A stretch of DNA of 7,003 nt from JBDNIO01 sp041688215 (GTDB lineage: Bacteria; Pseudomonadota; Gammaproteobacteria; Nevskiales; Salinisphaeraceae). Each line of letters opens with the position of its first letter. The stretch's first letter is position 1. A program made the position numbers and the translations under genes. This document shows, piece by piece, positions 5,825 through 7,003 of the stretch. Under the pieces are notes generated by a model, which was not told the DNA's origin, did no database searches, and saw only the letters and a list, made by a program, of their open reading frames with translations. Location of the stretch: assembly GCA_041688215.1 (NCBI GenBank), contig JBDNIO010000071.1, forward strand, positions 1-7,003, written 5' to 3'.

Positions 5825-6795
5825 CCCTGGGCATCGAAGAATTCAAATGCGTCGGCCAGCGATTCGCGCATCGGGCGCGGCGCGTACCCCAGTTCATGCA
5901 TGGCCTTGTCGTAACGAATAACGTCATTGGAAACACTGGCCCGCAACATATTGGCGGTAAACATGGGCTTGCGGCCAAACAGCTTTGCCGCGCCCAGGGT
6001 AAACGGTAGCATCGCCCAAGCCACCCACAGCGGCAACATGACACGCGGCATCTTTACGCCGGTAATATCAGCCCAGACACCACCCATTTCGCGCATGCCA
6101 ATGGCGCGACCGGTCAACAGATAACGCTCCCCGCGGCGACCCTTCTCCGCCGCCGCGATTGTGCCGGCAGCTACATCGCGCGCGTCGGCGCAGTCGGTTA
6201 CGGCATTCATCATGGCCGGCAGGCGGCCATGAAACAGGTCGAGCAAACTGGCGCCGAGCAACGAGGGTTCATAATCATGCGGGCCGGTTAAGGTACCCGG
6301 ATTGATGATTACCGCATTCAGGTTTTTATCCCGAACCATATCGTGGATTAACTGCTCGCCGTGGGCCTTGGAACGGTGATAATCACATTTGTGATTCAGT
6401 GCCAGCGGTTTGGATTCATCCAGCGGCTGATTCAGCGGCGCCAGCACCAGCGCATGGTGCGATGAGCAATGTACCAGCCGGATACCTCGCGCAGCGCAAG
6501 CCTCGGCAATGTTACGCGTGCCTTCTACATTCACCGCCCAGACACTGCCATCGTGATCGCGGTCCAGCACCACCTTGGCGGCAATGTGATAAACCTGTTC
6601 CGCGCCGGTTACCAGTTTTTCTACCGCCTCGCCGTCCAGCACGGAGCCGTGCACGTATTCCACGTCCAGCCCCTGCAGGGACACCGGCGTGCCCTCGCCG
6701 ATTTCCAGCACGCGCACCGCATCACCACGTTCCAGCAAGGCACGCACCAGAGCGCATCCCAGCCTGCCGCTTGCCCCTGTTACTGCTACTTGCAT
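5806..6795 (-). CDS. NAD(P)-dependent 3beta-hydroxysteroid dehydrogenase/epimerase-family (extended SDR) protein
   Basis: An extended SDR of 329 residues. The Rossmann motif T-G-A-S-G-R-L-G is at 6-13. The catalytic residues are Ser111/Ser112, Tyr139 and Lys143 (Y-H-R-S-K), and N-P-G-T-L-T-G-P at 165-172 is the conserved element of the dihydroflavonol-reductase / 3beta-HSD branch. In a locus with a ketosteroid isomerase, oxidation of the 3beta-hydroxyl to the 3-ketone is the natural proposal, since KSI then acts on the product. Alternatives are a sugar- or hopanoid-type (HpnA-like) epimerase, or an SdmB-like C4-decarboxylating sterol dehydrogenase; sequence reading alone cannot decide. The gene lies 9 bp downstream of the stop of a truncated SDR and overlaps the next SDR by 19 bp, so it is the middle of an operon whose upstream part has been displaced by an insertion sequence. 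Confidence 0.78.
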   Translation of the reverse strand: MQVAVTGASGRLGCALVRALLERGDAVRVLEIGEGTPVSLQGLDVEYVHGSVLDGEAVEKLVTGAEQVYHIAAKVVLDRDHDGSVWAVNVEGTRNIAEACAARGIRLVHCSSHHALVLAPLNQPLDESKPLALNHKCDYHRSKAHGEQLIHDMVRDKNLNAVIINPGTLTGPHDYEPSLLGASLLDLFHGRLPAMMNAVTDCADARDVAAGTIAAAEKGRRGERYLLTGRAIGMREMGGVWADITGVKMPRVMLPLWVAWAMLPFTLGAAKLFGRKPMFTANMLRASVSNDVIRYDKAMHELGYAPRPMRESLADAFEFFDAQGWLKST

Positions 6796-6804
6796 TGTAA
6801 GGGC

Positions 6805-6864
6805 CTAAATTCCAAAACCGCCGGAGACGTTTATCTGTTGGCCCGTCACGTAGGCTGCTTTGTT
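6805..6864 (-). pseudogene. 3' remnant of a short-chain dehydrogenase gene cut by an insertion
   Basis: Reading the minus strand into the TAG stop at 6807-6805 gives N-K-A-A-Y-V-T-G-Q-Q-I-N-V-S-G-G-F-G-I, the characteristic C-terminus of classical SDRs (Y-V-T-G-Q ... V-S-G-G). Upstream the frame loses SDR character after about position 6864 and meets an in-frame stop at 6871-6873. Only ~19 codons remain, so the fragment is not functional here. It ends 9 bp before the 3beta-HSD-like gene, showing that this SDR was once the upstream member of that operon. The rest of the gene may lie beyond the inserted element. Confidence 0.75.
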
Positions 6865-7003
6865 CCGTGCCTATCCGGTTCATTGCCAAATGGATGGAGC
6901 GATGCTAAATTGGTCCAATGGACGCACGCGGCTTCCCGACATCGCTGCCAGAATTTCAGCGGGCCTTCCCCGATGATGCGGCGTGCGCGCGCTACCTTGA
7001 GCA
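6865..7003 (+). mobile_element. Left end of a probable IS1595-family insertion sequence (partial)
   Basis: Homology to the SDR C-terminus stops near 6864 and a transposase-like reading frame opens at 6918, so the element's left boundary lies at about 6865-6872. The sequence GTGCCTATCCGGTTCATTGCC (from 6869) is the likely terminal region, but the inverted repeat cannot be confirmed because the right end is outside the window. The exact end and the target-site duplication are therefore unknown. Confidence 0.6.
6918..7003 (+). CDS. IS1595-family transposase, N-terminal fragment (runs off right edge)
   Basis: The visible 28 residues start M-D-A-R-G-F-P-T-S-L-P-E-F-Q-R-A-F-P-D-D and continue A-A-C-A-R-Y-L-E. 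This L-P-E-F-x3-F-x-x-[DE]-x-x-C-x-x-Y-L pattern is the typical start of IS1595-family transposases, just before their N-terminal zinc-binding segment. An in-frame stop at 6906-6908 excludes an earlier start. No strong ribosome site precedes the ATG; GGAG at 6896-6899 is distant. The zinc-finger and catalytic domains would lie beyond 7003, so integrity cannot be judged. Confidence 0.7.
   Translation, partial: MDARGFPTSLPEFQRAFPDDAACARYLE

Noticed and set aside
1..7003. CRISPR array, tRNA, rRNA or riboswitch
   Set aside because: No regularly spaced direct repeats, tRNA-like cloverleaf, rRNA segment or recognisable riboswitch core was seen on either strand.

Overview
This 7 kb window reads as part of a steroid (sterol, androgen or bile-acid type) catabolism locus in a Gram-negative bacterium. 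The coding DNA is moderately GC-rich. The mix of a TeiR/TesR-like LuxR regulator, a Comamonas-type ketosteroid isomerase, a KshA-type oxygenase and a putidaredoxin-like ferredoxin suggests a proteobacterium, possibly a marine gammaproteobacterium. That taxonomic guess is inference only.

Layout from left to right: an AT-rich edge with a possible gene start leaving the window on the minus strand; a 404-residue LuxR-type regulator (minus); a delta5-3-ketosteroid isomerase (plus) transcribed divergently from it; a strong bidirectional terminator; the oxygenase component of 3-ketosteroid 9alpha-hydroxylase, kshA (minus); a 171-bp divergent promoter region; a second, distinct Rieske oxygenase (plus); a 140-bp MITE-like palindromic element; a putidaredoxin-type [2Fe-2S] ferredoxin (plus); and, convergent with it, a minus-strand operon. 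That operon holds a classical SDR overlapped by an upstream 3beta-HSD/epimerase-family dehydrogenase, preceded by the last ~20 codons of another SDR. The SDR fragment is cut off by what appears to be an IS1595-family insertion sequence, whose transposase start runs off the right edge.

A coherent pathway can be proposed. A 3beta-hydroxy-5-ene steroid is oxidised at C3 (3beta-HSD-like protein or SDR). The 5-ene is moved to the 4-ene by the isomerase. After a delta1-dehydrogenation not encoded here, KshA hydroxylates C9 and triggers B-ring opening. The second Rieske enzyme may oxygenate another position of the steroid, with the ferredoxin as a plausible electron carrier. No KshB-type reductase, ferredoxin reductase or KstD lies in the window.

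The most interesting unknown is the second Rieske oxygenase. It has complete iron-site motifs, shares an acidic C-terminal signature with KshA, and is divergently arranged with it. It may define an uncharacterised steroid oxygenation step. Two mobile or repeat insertions (the MITE-like element and the IS) appear to have reshaped the locus.
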